From: Nemertoderma westbladi
Taxonomy: Eukaryota > Xenacoelomorpha > Nemertodermatida > Nemertodermatidae
Assembly (NCBI GenBank): GCA_032718475.1
Contig: JAUCBJ010006901.1
Coordinates: 1 to 27,045, forward strand
Length of the DNA: 27,045 nucleotides
Direction: 5' to 3'
Shown: piece after piece, positions 10,651-19,802 of the stretch
Numbering within the stretch: position 1 is the first letter of the stretch
Layout of the letters: every line of letters begins with the position of its first letter
Notes under the pieces: generated by a model
The model's database searches: none
The model's input: only the letters and a program-made list of their open reading frames with translations
Told to the model about the DNA's origin: nothing
Made by a program: the position numbers and the translations under genes

Positions 10651-11048
10651 GTCAATTGTGTCAAGTACAATGCACACATCTCCAACCAGACACTATATAA
10701 CATTGGAGGTGTCTCATTGGTTCCCCCAAGCTTGACACTAGAACAAAATCGCCTCCGCTTTGCAGGACATTGCTTTCGCCGTGAGGACCAGCCAGTGCAT
10801 AATCTTGTACTTTGGCAGCCTCATGGAGTGAATAAGCATGGTGGACAGCCCATGACTTTCTTGAGACGCATCTTAAAGGACACTGGCCTTAAAGATGCGG
10901 ATGATTTAGCAAATGTCATGGGTGATAGGGAGTTGTGGCGGCGCAATTTTGTTGACAAGCCGGCACAGCATTCTTAAAAATGCAGCTGCAATGCAGCATG
11001 CCGATCCTAGTAGTAGTTCAACATCCATATGATGAACTTCCAAGTCAA
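10624..11048 (+). mobile_element. 5'-truncated non-LTR retrotransposon inserted in copia, with 32-bp target duplication
   Basis: A LINE tail of about 360 bp (10656-11016), flanked by identical 32-bp copies of copia sequence (10624-10655 and 11017-11048). Duplications of this length are typical of target-primed reverse transcription. The insert lies opposite to copia in orientation. It ends with a short CTAGTAGTAG tail rather than poly(A). The same 3' end recurs at 23646-23742. Confidence 0.93.
10735..10977 (+). pseudogene. C-terminal fragment of a LINE reverse-transcriptase protein
   Basis: Reads NRLRFAGHCFRRED, then a basic region, LKDTGLKDADDLANVMGD and RELWRRNFVDKP before a stop at 10977. 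The LRFAGH…, LKDTGL… and DRELWR… sequence is the familiar end of non-LTR retrotransposon ORF2 proteins downstream of the RT domain. No endonuclease or RT core is present, because reverse transcription stopped early. The clade cannot be assigned from this tail. The ATG at 10636 lies in the copia target sequence and is not the true start. Confidence 0.85.
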
Positions 11049-13480
11049 GTTCATTGGCTAAAGATAGAATAGTACGAACAGATGTGTAACGAACAACAGG
11101 AGCAAAAGTTTATTGGTAGTCAATATTGGGTAATTGTGAGTACCCCTGAGCAACGAGACGAGCTTTATATCGTTCAATTTGTCCATCACAACCTGTTTTC
11201 TCTTTAAAAACCCATTTACAACCCACAGCATTTCTTCCTTCTGGCAATTCAACTAATTTCCACGTGTCATTCTTTATCAACGAGTTATATTCCGTTTCAA
11301 GAGCCAATTTCCACTTTTCACTGTTCACACTATTGAGTACTTCATTTACTGTCTTTGGCGTTTCTCCTGACACAGAGAAAACCATATTCTCGAGATTCTC
11401 ACCTTCTATCCAATCCCCATATCTATCTGGTTGTCTTTTTATGCGTGTAGATTTTCTTATAGACGATTCAGCCGATTCATCATCATGGACTTTGTCATTT
11501 ATGGTTGTCCCCTTAGCTACAATAGGTTCACTCTTAATGATATTTTCCACATTATTATCCACATTGATCACTTCATCACACTCATTGATAATGTCACTTG
11601 TACTATGACTAATACGTCCATCGAAACTTAACTCATTAAACTTAATATCACGACTTGTTGATACCTTTTTTGTATCCTTATTATATACTCGATATCCCTT
11701 CCTTTCACAATCATATCCAACGAACACATGTTTGACACTTTTAGCATCCCATTTCTTCCTTTTTTCGTCTGGAACATGAACCCATGCGTCACACCCAAAC
11801 ACTTTGAACTCAGCTACTGATGGTTTAACTCCATAAAAACATTCATATGGTACTTTAGAACAAACGGCTTTGGTTGAACAGCGATTGTTTATAAACGCAG
11901 AAGTTAGAACGGCTTCTGCCCAAAATGAAATAGGTAGTTTAGCATATTGTAAAATTGCTCTCCCACTTTCAACCAAAGTTCGATTTTTTCTCTCAGCTAT
12001 TCCGTTCTGTTGTGGTGAGTAACAAACAGTCATCTGTCTTAATATGCCTTTTTCCTTAAAATAATTTTTGAATGCATCATTGACGTACTCTGTTCCGTTG
12101 TCAAAGCGTAGTTTTTTAATTAGTTTTCCTGTTTGTCTCTCTGCCATATGTTTATATTCCAGAAACTTGTCTATCACTTCGCTTTTGGCCTTCATAAAAT
12201 ATACCGCACAAAATCGAGATTTATCATCGATAAATGTCACAAAGTATCGATTCCCACCTAATGATACTTCAGACATGGGACCGCATACGTCAGAATGAAC
12301 AAGTTGTAGAACACAATCGGATTTAGAGCTACTTTCCTTTGGAAATTCATTTCTGGATTGTTTTCCCAAAACACATCCTTCACAAAATTTCAACTGATCT
12401 TTCGTATTTAAGTCAATTCCATGTACAAGTTCATCATTAAACATTTTTCTTAATGTTTGTTCATTGACATGTCCAAGGCGACAATGCCACAAATCTATGT
12501 TTGATTCAGATTGAGCAAAATTTACCTCATGTTTCTCTTTATTTACGTGGCCTTCAAGCTCATATTGATTACCATTCTCGGGAATTTTTGCAGTGATTAA
12601 CAATTTATTGCTTTGTTCGCTAAATACATTACACATGTTCTCACTAAACACGACTTGGCAATCATGATTTGTTATTTTCTTCACTGATAATAAATTTTGA
12701 CACAAACTCGGAACAAATAAAACATTCTCAAATTGACATCTTTTAATCATAAATGCATCATTTAAATTGTTCCATTTAACCATTCCAATACCCAAAGCTT
12801 CAACAGTTTCATTATTAGCTAAATGAATGACACTGGGATTTTGTAATTCAACGTATTCATGAAAATTATCACGTTTACAGCACATATGTTGCGTAGCTCC
12901 TGAATCTATAAACCATTTACTACTATTATCATTTTTGTGAGATATTCCATTGCTCGATAAACACCAAAAGGTAAAATCATTCTCATCGTTTTCTAATCGA
13001 ACTACATTAGCACCTTGGTTTGATAAACCAGAACTTCCCCTACTGTTCGTACTCGTAACATTATTATCTGGGCGTGTGCAGTATCTAGCTATATGCCCAT
13101 ATGTACCACAATTGAAACACCTTGGCGATTGGCCGAAGCTGTTCCTAGCACTGTAACTATTATTATTATTATTAGAATTACCTGCATTTCTAGGCCAGCT
13201 GCTACCTCTTCCTCGAGCACTACCTCCGCGAAGTCCTCTGTTCCATGACGCACGACCTCTACCTTGATAATTACCTGAAGCAGCATTGGCAAATAAAGCA
13301 TCATTTTCGTTTGAATCAAATTTATGTGTTTCTTTCTTTTTTTGTTCTTCCATTAATAATTTTTGTCGCAGAAATTCTATAGATAGATCATTAGACATTT
13401 CTAATGTGCTTACCAGCATTTCGTACGATCTTGGTAAACTAAGCAGTAATTCCCATATTTGCTCTTTTCCGGCACATTTG
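11049..13480 (-). pseudogene. Copia Gag C-terminus, protease, integrase and RT N-terminus
   Basis: One frame, open from a frameshift near 13466 to a stop at 11110. Numbering from the first Met of the open frame (13419), it shows a Gly/Arg/Asn-rich nucleocapsid, a CCHC knuckle (101-114), the aspartic protease DSGATQ (172-177), integrase HHCC (H312, H317, C346, C349) and the catalytic triad D377, D440, E476, with exactly 35 residues between the last two. A GAG-Pol linker follows, then the RT start KWVFKEK and YKARLVAQGYSQ. The TAA at 11112-11110 replaces the acidic codon normally found in the Y-D-E-T-F-A-P motif; the frame continues beyond it to the LINE insertion. Apart from that stop, every catalytic residue is kept. 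Confidence 0.95.
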
Positions 13481-13900
13481 CTCCAATAGCATCCAGTTGA
13501 GCCGTCAATTCCTGATGCTTATTGATATGACTCATCATATCGTCGCCTTCTTGCATAACAGCGTCTCTATACTTTCTTTTATAATAAATTATATTTTGCA
13601 TCGTTTGCATTTCGAACTGAGTTTTCAATCCATTCCACGCGTCTAATGCAGATGGTTTCCCCATCACTAGAGGTAATTGTGAATCGGCAAGATGCAAACT
13701 AATTTCTGCGCGAGCTTTCTGATCTTTCTTCAACCATTTTGAAACGCATCGCCTGCTGCTTGTGGTGCGGGTTCACTACCATTTACAACATCCCACAGAT
13801 CCATTGAAATCAGTACCATTTGCATTTTATGCTTCCACATAAACCAGTTTTGTCCTGTAAATTTATCAGTACGTAAACCAACTTTATATTCACTGGACAT
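13410..13900 (-). pseudogene. Copia Gag N-terminal part
   Basis: The Gag start is the ATG at 13900-13898 (MSSEYKVGLRTDKF), followed by GQNWFMWKHKMQ, a typical copia Gag opening. The frame is lost at a run of four A (element strand, 13740-13737) and resumes one frame over for about 107 codons, with LKTQFEMQTMQN and MMSHINKH. It then shifts again at a second run of four A (13468-13465) into the main frame. Each break is explained by loss of one A. Gag forms the virus-like particle that packages element RNA. The two breaks make a full-length Gag-Pol impossible from this copy as read. Confidence 0.9.
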
Positions 13901-14051
13901 CCTCACAAGCTATATTACTCAACATAAATTTACTCTCAATTCTCAATAAAAGTTATACAGTACATTGTAATACACAGTACGACAAACACAGTTCACATCA
14001 TTTTACCCATACAACAGAGGTCGGTTAGTACATTTGTTGTAATTAAACGTC

Positions 14052-14063
14052 CTGGGCCCATAA
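14052..14063 (-). promoter_or_regulatory. Copia primer-binding site (half tRNA initiator Met)
   Basis: Element strand reads TTATGGGCCCAG two bases after the 5' LTR. This is complementary to the anticodon stem-loop of initiator tRNA-Met, the internal half-tRNA primer known for Drosophila copia and relatives, rather than to a tRNA 3' end. Confidence 0.85.
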
Positions 14064-14065
14064 TC

Positions 14066-14307
14066 TATTAGAAAACAATTTATAACTGTGTCTCAAACAA
14101 CCTTTTAATCAAAACATAAAATCACTTTTCAAACTAGAAATAATATATCGTACAGTAAGTTACATTAACAGCTGATAGTCCATTTAAGTTTAGAAGACAA
14201 ACAAACGCCCATCACCAATATACATAGAGATATTACAAAACAGAACTATATTGTGCAATACAGTTTGGCAGAGTACTTGACGAACCAATAATCAAATATT
14301 TCCAACA
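14066..14307 (-). repeat. Copia 5' LTR
   Basis: 242 bp, 241 of them identical to the 3' LTR. It would hold the promoter and the polyadenylation site of the element. It is followed on the right by the second ATATT duplication. Confidence 0.97.
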
Positions 14308-14312
14308 ATATT

Positions 14313-15317
14313 AAACAAATACAGTTTCCAACGGTGCTACTATTACAATTATGATTACTTGTAATATAAATCATTCATATCCAAAGATTGATTTTAATTT
14401 TAATGTGACTTAAAGCATAAGTATAATATAATAATAAATTGCCCTATTTTTAACAGGAATTTTACTCCGTCTCAAATATTGGAACTTAATCTCTAGTATA
14501 CCTATACAAAATGTGGTTGAAAATGGTTAAAATATATCAAAAGTTATTTACGAATGAATTATTTATTACGGACGGACCGTCGGACGGACAGACAGACAGA
14601 CGGACATGCAATTTTCATTTGGCCTAATTAACACGATCCCGTAAGTAGCAGGCCTAACTAAGAATTGGAAACATTTTGTAAAATAATTTATTAAAACTAT
14701 TATGTACATTTAGATTAAATAATAATACAGCAAATAAGTAAGCTTACACAAATAATCACTTTTGTAAAACAATAATTTATTTCATTCATCAGTTCGTAAA
14801 CTAATAAACACCTCAGGTTGTAGTGAATATTAGTATTATTCCTTTTTAAGTTAGTAATAATATTGATGTCATTGACCGCATACCCAAACACACACATCTC
14901 CCTCCACCTACATGGAGTATGAGTGGATGGATAGGGAATGAATGAACTCCTTCCTACCAACAGTCTGCCTATCAAGGCTGATTAATGGGAAGGCCTATAG
15001 ATGATGTTGTAACTCTAGCCAATCAGGGAGCTAAATGCCAGTTTTTTTTTCTTTCTTCATGTCCAACAAAAATCTGCTGATAAATTGAGACAGGAAAGAA
15101 GCTAAGAGCTTCTTAATTAAATCGAATCATGGAATATTTTCTTATCGGTCCAGATATTTATATAAAATGACAAACATTACTAATAAAATTATCAATAGGA
15201 ATCATTTTCTTAACATTAAGCAATACGAATATCAACTATCAAAGAAGTTTACATAAACGCGGTGTATGGGTGTCTGCCAAATTATCTTAAATTCGGGAAG
15301 AAGAATTACAGTACAGT
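14313..15317. other. Gene-less AT-rich DNA between the two LTR elements
   Basis: No coding signal. It holds an ACGG/ACAG microsatellite (14569-14606) and, at its right end, AAGAATTACAGTA (15301-15313), one arm of the palindrome split by the gypsy insertion. A minus-strand 86-codon frame at 14715-14975 has no features of a gene. Confidence 0.5.
14569..14606 (+). repeat. (ACGG/ACAG)n microsatellite
   Basis: Alternating CGGACGGAC and CAGACAGAC tetranucleotide units. Such tracts commonly sit at the end of Helitron- or pearl-like non-autonomous elements in invertebrates; the flanks here do not show the rest of such an element. Confidence 0.8.
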
Positions 15318-15518
15318 TTTAATGATCGTTCATTAATAATTAGTTATAGCATTGATAACAGATATAATTGCATATGCAGATATGATAATTGATCTGACAG
15401 CGCAGTAAGCTGTATATCGAACAGCAGTACAGTAGGCCTAGGTAGTAGTCCTATATATCCCTGTTTGAATATCCCGCTCTCATGTTGACCCATTAATTCA
15501 TGATGTTAGGTCACTACA
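15318..15518 (-). repeat. Gypsy 3' LTR
   Basis: 201 bp, starting TGTAGTGACC on the element strand. It is longer than the 5' LTR by a TATA at the CCTATATATCC stretch. Confidence 0.95.
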
Positions 15519-15531
15519 GTACTCCCCCAAG
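15519..15531 (-). promoter_or_regulatory. Gypsy polypurine tract
   Basis: CTTGGGGGAGTAC on the element strand, immediately before the 3' LTR. Confidence 0.8.
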
Positions 15532-15551
15532 TGGGAAAATATTCCCACGAC

Positions 15552-15745
15552 TCATAAGCGTTCAGGTGGTCTATCTATCCGACCCGGCCGGGTTGTAACC
15601 TCAACTTTTGGTACGGGCTGAGGGGAAAGTATCGAAACCTCCCGAGGGCGTGTCAGTCTTGGGGCCGCTAGGGGGCGTACGTTTGAAGGCGACGGAATAC
15701 CGAAATCAGAGTCAACGTAGGCTGGTTTAAGCCGTTCTGGATAGA
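15552..15745 (-). pseudogene. Gypsy integrase C-terminal remnant
   Basis: ERLKPAYVD, followed by a Pro/Arg-rich tail ending at a stop at 15552. The (D/E)RLKPAY motif marks the chromodomain-like end of gypsy integrase polyproteins. It is fused in frame to the RT sequence by the deletion junction near 15745, so the zinc-binding domain and DDE core are missing. Confidence 0.8.
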
Positions 15746-16422
15746 AGTTCTGGATAGCGGCAACGTGGTCGCCGAGAGGTGACACCCCGGCAGCCGATAT
15801 GTGATGCCGAGGAAGTCTAGTTCGGCGACGCCGAAAACGTATTTGGCAACATTAATAATGAGTCCATATTTGGAGAGTCGCTGGAACAGAAGACGAAGAT
15901 GTCGCCGATGGTCGGCTGGGGAAGAGCTGGCCATGAGTATATCGTCTAGATATATAAATAAAAAATCTAGGTCTTGACAAGCGTGGTCCATAAGCCTTTG
16001 AAAAGCCTGTGCAGCGTTGCGTAGGCTGAAAGGCATGCGACGAAACTCGAATAAGCCAAATGGCGTAATTATGGCCGTCTTTGGAATATCTTCCGGAGAC
16101 ACTGGGATTTGATGATAGCCACGCACCAAATCTACTTTCGAGAATATCGTTTTCCCCGCTAACTGTGCGGTAAAATCCTGCAGATGGGGAACTGGGTATC
16201 TGTCAGGTATTGTAGCCTCATTCAGCTGGCGATAATCACCACAGGGGCGCCAACCGCCTCCGGGTTTTGGTACCATGTGAAGAGGCGCAGCCCATTGGCT
16301 GGAGGAACGCTGAATGATGCCGAGTTTCTCCAAAGTTTCAAACTCTTTGCGAGCAGCTTGGGGTCTAAACGGCGAGTCCGAGCATGAGTTGGAAGACCTT
16401 TAGTAGGAATTATGATGTTCAA
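15746..16422 (-). pseudogene. Gypsy reverse transcriptase, truncated
   Basis: Begins in one frame with [17 protein letters not shown] and shifts near 16335 to [18 protein letters not shown]. It then keeps the RT fingers and palm: [42 protein letters not shown] and the catalytic YLDDIL. It shifts again near 15800, just after VAELDFLG, and ends at AAIQNF where the internal deletion begins. The thumb, connection and RNase H are absent. It was once part of a Gag-Pol polyprotein and cannot make a working enzyme now. Confidence 0.92.
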
Positions 16423-16975
16423 CTCGGTGTTGTACTGTGGTAGTGGAGAATAACGGCGTTGTTATCTGTGGAAACTCAGCCAAAAGGGAAAAAAAATCGT
16501 TGTCTTCCGAGCTTATGGCGTTGAGTTTGGGTGTGCTCGCGTTTGTACGACGTGCCGGTATCGTCAAGTAAGTTACGGCGTCGACTAAACATTGGTTCTT
16601 GAGGTCTATGAGGATTCCTTGACTACAGAAGAAATCAGCACCCAAGATTGGTTGCGTTACATTTGCGAGGACAAAATTCCACGAGAACCGATGGGATCCG
16701 AGATTAAGTGGAATTAAACGAGTACCATAAGTCACAATGGGGCTGCCATTCGCGGCAGTGAGAGAGTCAGAGTTTAAGAAATCGACGGATCTCCCTAAGC
16801 GCCTTACACGAGGGGAAGCAGGATAAACACTGAAATCGACGCCAGAATCAACGAGGAAGCGCGTACCAGAGTTTCGGTCCCAGACATACAGAAGGCGGCT
16901 CTCTCGACCAGCGACAATTGCCGCCACTAGTGGCTGGTTGAGGAGTTTCCCGAATGGATGCATGGGGAACGGCAA
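16400..16975 (-). pseudogene. Gypsy aspartic protease region
   Basis: 191 codons in a different frame from gag, overlapping it by 49 nt. The active-site motif is FLVDSG within a stretch starting LLYVWDRNSG; the C-terminal protease motif is ILGADF. The segment ends at a stop after VQHRVEHH, where the frame moves on into the RT N-terminus. The overlap with gag could reflect programmed frameshifting or a mutational indel; close relatives often read through as one polyprotein, so decay is likelier. Confidence 0.85.
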
Positions 16976-17586
16976 TTCTTCGCCTGGTCACCAAACTTCG
17001 CATGGTACCAGCAAATCTCTTTGGATCCATCATTTGTAGATGGACAGTCGCGCTGCGGGGGGCGACGGGTTGCAGCAGCAGCGTTGATAGATGGTTGATC
17101 GCGCCGCCGCTCTATTACCTTGTCAGCAACCTTAGCAAGATCGACAATGTCATTAAAATCTAGAGCAATGATGGCATCTTGGACATATTGTGGGAGTTGT
17201 TCTACAAAGTGTCGGCGGAAAAGCTCATCCGGGGGTTTATCATCATTGAGAGACAACATATAGTCAAGGAGCTCGGATGGTTTACGATCTCCAAGCCCAC
17301 TGAGGTTGGCGAGCCGAGAAGCCTTCTGTTCGGGTGTTAAACTGTAACAGGAAACGAGTTTAGCTTTAAGAGTTTCATACTTTTGATCGGCGGGCAGGTT
17401 GGAGATAATGGCGCGGACCCGGCAGGCGATAACTTGGTCCAGGGAGGCTACAACATAATGATATTTCGTTGCATCACATATGATTTTCCGAATCGCGAAT
17501 TGAGATTCCGCTTGCAGGAACCAAATATCAGGTTCGGCGGACCAGAAGGCAGGAAGTTTCAGTGCAACTGCGTTGGCTTTGGTCAT
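16927..17586 (-). pseudogene. Gypsy Gag
   Basis: 219 codons from the ATG at 17586 (MTKANAVALKLPAFW). It contains the retrotransposon Gag core: LPAFW…WFLQAE, then YHYVVASLD, YETLKAKLV and an LRRHFVEQLP-like segment (LFRRHFVEQLP). It ends with a C-x2-H-x9-C-x3-C zinc motif (CWYHAKFGDQAKNC plus RSPC) in place of a normal CCHC knuckle, a form common in one invertebrate gypsy lineage. This frame is intact over its length and ends just past the zinc motif because of the frame change into protease. Gag would assemble the particle around the element RNA. Confidence 0.88.
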
Positions 17587-17654
17587 TATTTGTTATGATA
17601 AACAATAAGAGCAGAAAAGCATCAACAGAGTCACGTTTTTATCGTTTCTGGCGT

Positions 17655-17672
17655 CCTCGTCTGGGTCACCAC
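17655..17672 (-). promoter_or_regulatory. Gypsy primer-binding site (tRNA not assigned)
   Basis: Element strand begins GTGGTGACCCAGACGAGG directly after the 5' LTR, the position of a tRNA primer site. I do not assign the tRNA. Confidence 0.65.
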
Positions 17673-17869
17673 TTTAATGATCGTTCATTAATAATTAGTT
17701 ATAGCATTGATAACAGATATAATTGCATATGCAGATATGATAATTGATCTGACAGCGCAGTAAGCTGTATATCGTACAGCAGTACAGTAGGCCTAGGTAG
17801 TAGTCCTATCCCTGTTTGAATATCCCGCTCTCATGTTGACCCATTAATTCACGATGTTAGGTCACTACA
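17673..17869 (-). repeat. Gypsy 5' LTR
   Basis: 197 bp. It matches the 3' LTR except for the missing TATA and two base changes. Confidence 0.95.
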
Positions 17870-17872
17870 CAG

Positions 17873-17918
17873 TAATTACTGTAATTCTTATCTTAATAAA
17901 TAAGAATTACAGTAATTA
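17873..17918. repeat. Perfect 19-bp inverted repeat next to the gypsy element
   Basis: Arms at 17873-17891 and 17900-17918 enclose an 8-base loop. The arm sequence also occurs left of the gypsy insertion (15301-15313), so the element landed inside a palindromic AT-rich site. Confidence 0.9.
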
Positions 17919-18917
17919 ATGGACTTCAGATAAAATTATTTGAAGATGGCAGACTGAGCCTTCTGCGCAGGGAGCGAATGTTAAAGGTGGCAACGTGGCT
18001 CCTTTTTAACTTTACAACAATACTTCTTGCAATATTTGAACGCTAATATAACAGTTGTTTCACAACGAAATTCAGATATTGTTACATATTTCGAATCCTT
18101 GCAACGCAAGCTTTCTATTGATATGAAATGACTACGATTACGACTAATTACGGCAAAATTGAAAATTCCGGCTTCATGGTAACAACCACGGTGAGTGGAA
18201 CTAGTGGTGTTTCAAATTTCAAGCAATATGATAAAGATTTGTAGAAAAATCTGGTGCAAAATCTGTGTATAGAAGTACAGTATAGCAGATTCGTTTATAA
18301 GGCTTAAAAAATGTACCTGCTGAAAAAACAACCGGTTACGGGTAGGCCTAGTTTATAAAATGTTATCATTCATTGTGCAGGTTTCTAAAATAATTTATCT
18401 GCAAAAAAATAGCTTTTAGCGCAGTGAATAATTACTGTATACATCTCATCTTATATACATTTGAAAATGTCTAAATTGTCCTAAAAAGACAATTATAGTG
18501 GAAAGACCAAACATACTGTATACAAGCTCAGTAAAGTATTCCATTATATAACGGCTGTTACAAAGAGGGTTTACAAATAGTGGCACAGCGTCTTATACTG
18601 TAGGAAGATAATAATTGGTTTTCTTTATGATGGAAATCCATACAGAAATAATACATCCTTTCAACGTCAACTAATAAATATACTGTAGTATAATACAGTA
18701 CATGTAGGCTATATGAAATCAACTCAGTCTTTATAGTATTAAAGATTAAATCAACTCAATCTCGTTTCCTATTTCGCAGTGGAGTGGTTTTAGCGACATA
18801 CTGTAAATGGTAGAAATTGTAACAAAAGAAAAAACAATTTGATTGTGAATACAGTGCCTATGGGTTCAGTATGGCGTAAGTTACAAAAATTCCCTGGTCT
18901 AAAAAATCTGGTAATAA
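17919..18917. other. Gene-less AT-rich DNA before the SINE
   Basis: No ORF, RNA gene or repeat boundary that I can support. Confidence 0.5.
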
Positions 18918-19152
18918 GGCGGGGTAGCTCAGTTGGTTGAGCGCCGGGCCTGCAATGGTTGTAGGTTCAGCCCCGCCAGGGTCCACTCAGCCTTTCATCC
19001 ACTGGGGTCGATAAAATGAGTACCATTTAAATAACTGGGAGAAAAACTTGGGATAGGAGTAGCGCCCACCCCTACCCTCTCGGGTAGCAGCTATCGAAAG
19101 AGGAGCCTTCGGGTCGCCTCCGGCTTCGGCCGACTGTTTGCTTTGCTTTTTA
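18918..19152 (+). mobile_element. tRNA-derived SINE
   Basis: The first 62 bases look like a tRNA: GGCGGGG at the start pairs with CCCCGCC at its end, an A box TAGCTCAGTTGG lies at 18925-18936, and a B-box-like GGTTCAGCCCC follows. The anticodon arm is degenerate, so it is not a tRNA gene. A 170-bp body follows, with GGGGTCGATAAAATGAGTAC and the C/T- and G-rich runs seen in many invertebrate SINEs, ending TTTGCTTTGCTTTTTAG. The hexamer GTAATA flanks both ends (18911-18916, 19153-19158) as a possible short target duplication. The internal Pol III promoter would drive its transcription. Confidence 0.82.
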
Positions 19153-19159
19153 GTAATAT

Positions 19160-19735
19160 GGATTTTACATGGCAACAAGTTACGTAGATCCTAATTAACT
19201 ATTTGGTGAGATTTTCTCCCAATTTATTATAGTATGTAACATTAGTTGGGGGGTGGATAATTAAAGGGTTGGGAGGGTTGGGGGGGGGGGGGGGGGGTTG
19301 GTAGGTGTTAGCCAGTCAACTCTCTTAACTACAATTTATATTATCAGTTTTACTTTGTTTAGTCTTAGTTATTTTTTATTTTATTTTTTATGAGCAGATT
19401 TATGAATGCAATATTTATCAATTTGTTAAATTAGTTCGTTGATCAGTTTAATTGTATAATGTTTTGTTATGGAGTTCTTTGATTTAGATTTGTTTAATGT
19501 TGCTGACAGTGAATTCTAAATTTTTGAGCCGTGGTACTTTAGGGATTTCTGAGTTCTGAGTTTGCATCAGGCGAGTTCGAGGAATAAAATATGTAATTAT
19601 CGCTAGAAGCTGAACGAGTATTGTAGTTGTGTACAGTATCAGTTCGTATAAATATAGTTGTGGGGCGAGCCACGAAGTTGGCGGAGCCTTAGCGAATTGA
19701 CACTGTTAGGGGGTGGGTCAATTTATGCAAATAGT
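19160..19735. other. Gene-less spacer with an 18-base G run
   Basis: AT-rich DNA. At 19265-19300 it has GGGTTGGGAGGGTTG followed by 18 G (19280-19297), a strong G-quadruplex candidate. No gene seen. Confidence 0.6.
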
Positions 19736-19802
19736 TGTCGTCGTCGTCGTCGTCGTCGTTGTCGTCGTCGTCGTTGTCGTCGTCGTCGTTGTCGTCGTCG
19801 TT
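19736..19802 (+). repeat. (GTC)n microsatellite
   Basis: About 22 trinucleotides GTC with regular GTT interruptions. It gives a spurious poly-arginine frame. It marks the left edge of the following tandem-repeat region. Confidence 0.95.

Larger units (their letters stand above)
9135..14312 (-). mobile_element. Ty1/copia retrotransposon with target duplication
   Basis: A structurally complete element of 5168 bp (9140-14307), read on the minus strand. It is flanked by the 5-bp duplication ATATT (9135-9139, 14308-14312). The 242-bp LTRs differ at one base (T at 9354, C at 14281). On the element strand the order is 5' LTR, primer site, gag, protease, integrase, RT, RNase H, polypurine tract, 3' LTR; integrase before RT defines the copia superfamily. 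The near-identical LTRs mean a very recent insertion, yet the ORF has two 1-nt frameshifts, one nonsense codon and a nested LINE insertion. LTR ends are TGTTGG…TAATA, so the 3' end lacks the usual CA. Confidence 0.97.
15314..17873 (-). mobile_element. Ty3/gypsy retrotransposon, internally deleted, with 4-bp target duplication
   Basis: 2552 bp between the target copies CAGT (15314-15317 and 17870-17873). LTRs are 201 bp (left) and 197 bp (right). They differ by a 4-bp TATA expansion and two substitutions, so the copy is fairly young. Element order on the minus strand is 5' LTR, primer site, gag, protease, RT, then a jump to the end of integrase, polypurine tract, 3' LTR. RNase H and almost all of integrase are gone. 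The ends are TGTAGTGACC…CATTAAA. Confidence 0.95.

Noticed and set aside
14715-14975. Minus-strand ORF of 86 codons
   Set aside because: AT-rich, composition-driven and without any motif or supporting signal.
16927-16975. Programmed ribosomal frameshift between gypsy gag and protease
   Set aside because: The 49-nt overlap would allow it, but other frame changes in this copy and the lack of a clear slippery heptamer make random decay more likely.
18918-18980. Functional tRNA gene
   Set aside because: The anticodon arm and T arm do not fold properly, the B box departs from consensus, and a SINE body follows.
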